From Atopobium sp. UBA6362 (lineage in GTDB: Bacteria > Actinomycetota > Coriobacteriia > Coriobacteriales > Atopobiaceae), in contig DJRK01000027.1 in the NCBI GenBank assembly GCA_002440065.1, forward strand, positions 1 to 13,963: 13,963 nt of DNA, in the 5' to 3' direction. Below the pieces are notes generated by a model. It worked only from the letters and a program-made list of their open reading frames with translations. It did no database searches and was not told the origin of the DNA. The position numbers and the translations under genes are program-made. Below are positions 13,600 to 13,963 of the stretch, piece after piece; within the stretch, counting starts at the first letter, position 1; the number at the start of each line of letters is the position of its first letter.

Positions 13600-13963
13600 A
13601 TGCTTGAGATCAAGAAGTACAAGTTCTATTTCTGCCCCTGCACCCAGGACCTTTACGGCGACGAGTGCCTGCAGCACGTGCACGAGCACGCCGAGGAGGT
13701 CGTGAACTACCTCAACGCCTCCGATAAGGTCCCGTTCGAGATCGAGCTCAAGCCCAACCTGCTGACCGCCTCCATGATCCAGCAGGTCTTCAACGAGGCC
13801 AACAACGACCCCGACTGCGCCGGCATCATCACCTGGGCCCACACTTTCAGCCCGTCCAAGAACTACATCCTGGGCCTCCAGGACCTCCGCAAGCCGCTGT
13901 GCCAGTTCGCGACGCAGTACAACGAGGAGATCCCGTACGACACCATCGACATGGACTTCATGA
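13600..13963 (+). CDS. araA: L-arabinose isomerase-like protein, N-terminal part (cut by right edge)
   Basis: Sugar isomerase that in the typical family converts L-arabinose to L-ribulose, a Mn2+-dependent cytoplasmic enzyme of about 500 aa. Only 121 residues are in the window. They follow the AraA plan: FCPCTQDLYGDECLQHVHEHA aligns with the SQHLYG region, then KPNLLTASMIQQVFNEANND, DCAGIITWAHTFSPSKNYI, and EEIPYDTIDMDFM, which aligns with PWDSIDMDFM. The ATG at 13600 follows TGGAGG with good spacing. Several positions differ from AraA as I remember it: GSQHLYG is CTQDLYG, HTFSPAKMW is HTFSPSKNY, and FHTQFN is FATQYN. The family is clear but the substrate may be a different pentose. Position after the importer genes suggests it acts on the imported sugar. 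Confidence 0.82.
   Translation, partial: MLEIKKYKFYFCPCTQDLYGDECLQHVHEHAEEVVNYLNASDKVPFEIELKPNLLTASMIQQVFNEANNDPDCAGIITWAHTFSPSKNYILGLQDLRKPLCQFATQYNEEIPYDTIDMDFM

Noticed and set aside
13422..13607. 61-codon plus frame ending inside the isomerase start
   Set aside because: Starts inside a GC hairpin with no ribosome site and has no recognisable product; looks like GC-biased leader.
8532..13842. Three very long minus-strand open frames (8532-9785, 9844-11874, 11959-13842)
   Set aside because: They lie exactly opposite the sugar operon genes, have low-complexity Val/Asp/Gly/Glu-rich products, no family motifs, and arise because G/C-rich third positions remove stops on the other strand.

Overview
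The window looks like two blocks of different origin joined near position 2,780-2,895. The left block (1 to about 2,780) is moderately GC-rich. Every gene in it is on the minus strand, and the protein families, codon use, extended -10 promoters and A/T-flanked hairpin terminators resemble Clostridia (an Oscillospiraceae-like gut Firmicute). The right block (about 2,895 to the end) is clearly more GC-rich, with strong G/C preference at third codon positions. Its gene set (riboflavin ECF transporter under an FMN riboswitch, short-type MurB, DUF711 protein, Tat-exported sugar-binding lipoprotein) suggests a Coriobacteriia-type gut actinobacterium such as Collinsella or Olsenella. The taxonomy is inferred from general knowledge, not from a search. 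The break could be horizontal transfer or a chimeric assembly.

Left block, right to left on the minus strand: a two-gene overlapping membrane operon (YjdF-like protein, then a PAP2-family phosphatase) ending in a strong terminator; mntP, a manganese exporter, with its own sigma70-type promoter and terminator; and a truncated aldo/keto reductase running off the left edge.

Right block: ribU (minus) sits behind an FMN riboswitch and is divergent from murB (plus). Between murB and the DUF711 gene is an island of about 1.5 kb. It holds a frameshifted DUF559/VSR-like nuclease gene, flanked on both sides by inverted copies of a two-hairpin repeat of about 115 bp and, outside those, by a 27-bp palindrome. 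This mirror-symmetric arrangement is the least explained structure in the window. Next come the DUF711 (UPF0210) gene on the minus strand and an 813-bp non-coding region rich in inverted repeats.

From 8,589 onward is a sugar-import operon on the plus strand: Tat/lipoprotein binding protein, an intercistronic hairpin, permease 1, a double-domain ATPase with one canonical and one degenerate ATP site, permease 2, then the start of an L-arabinose-isomerase-like enzyme cut by the right edge. Together these would bind and import a pentose or related sugar and isomerise it in the cytoplasm. The isomerase departs from AraA at several usually conserved positions, so the substrate is uncertain. No rRNA, tRNA, CRISPR array or transposase gene was seen.
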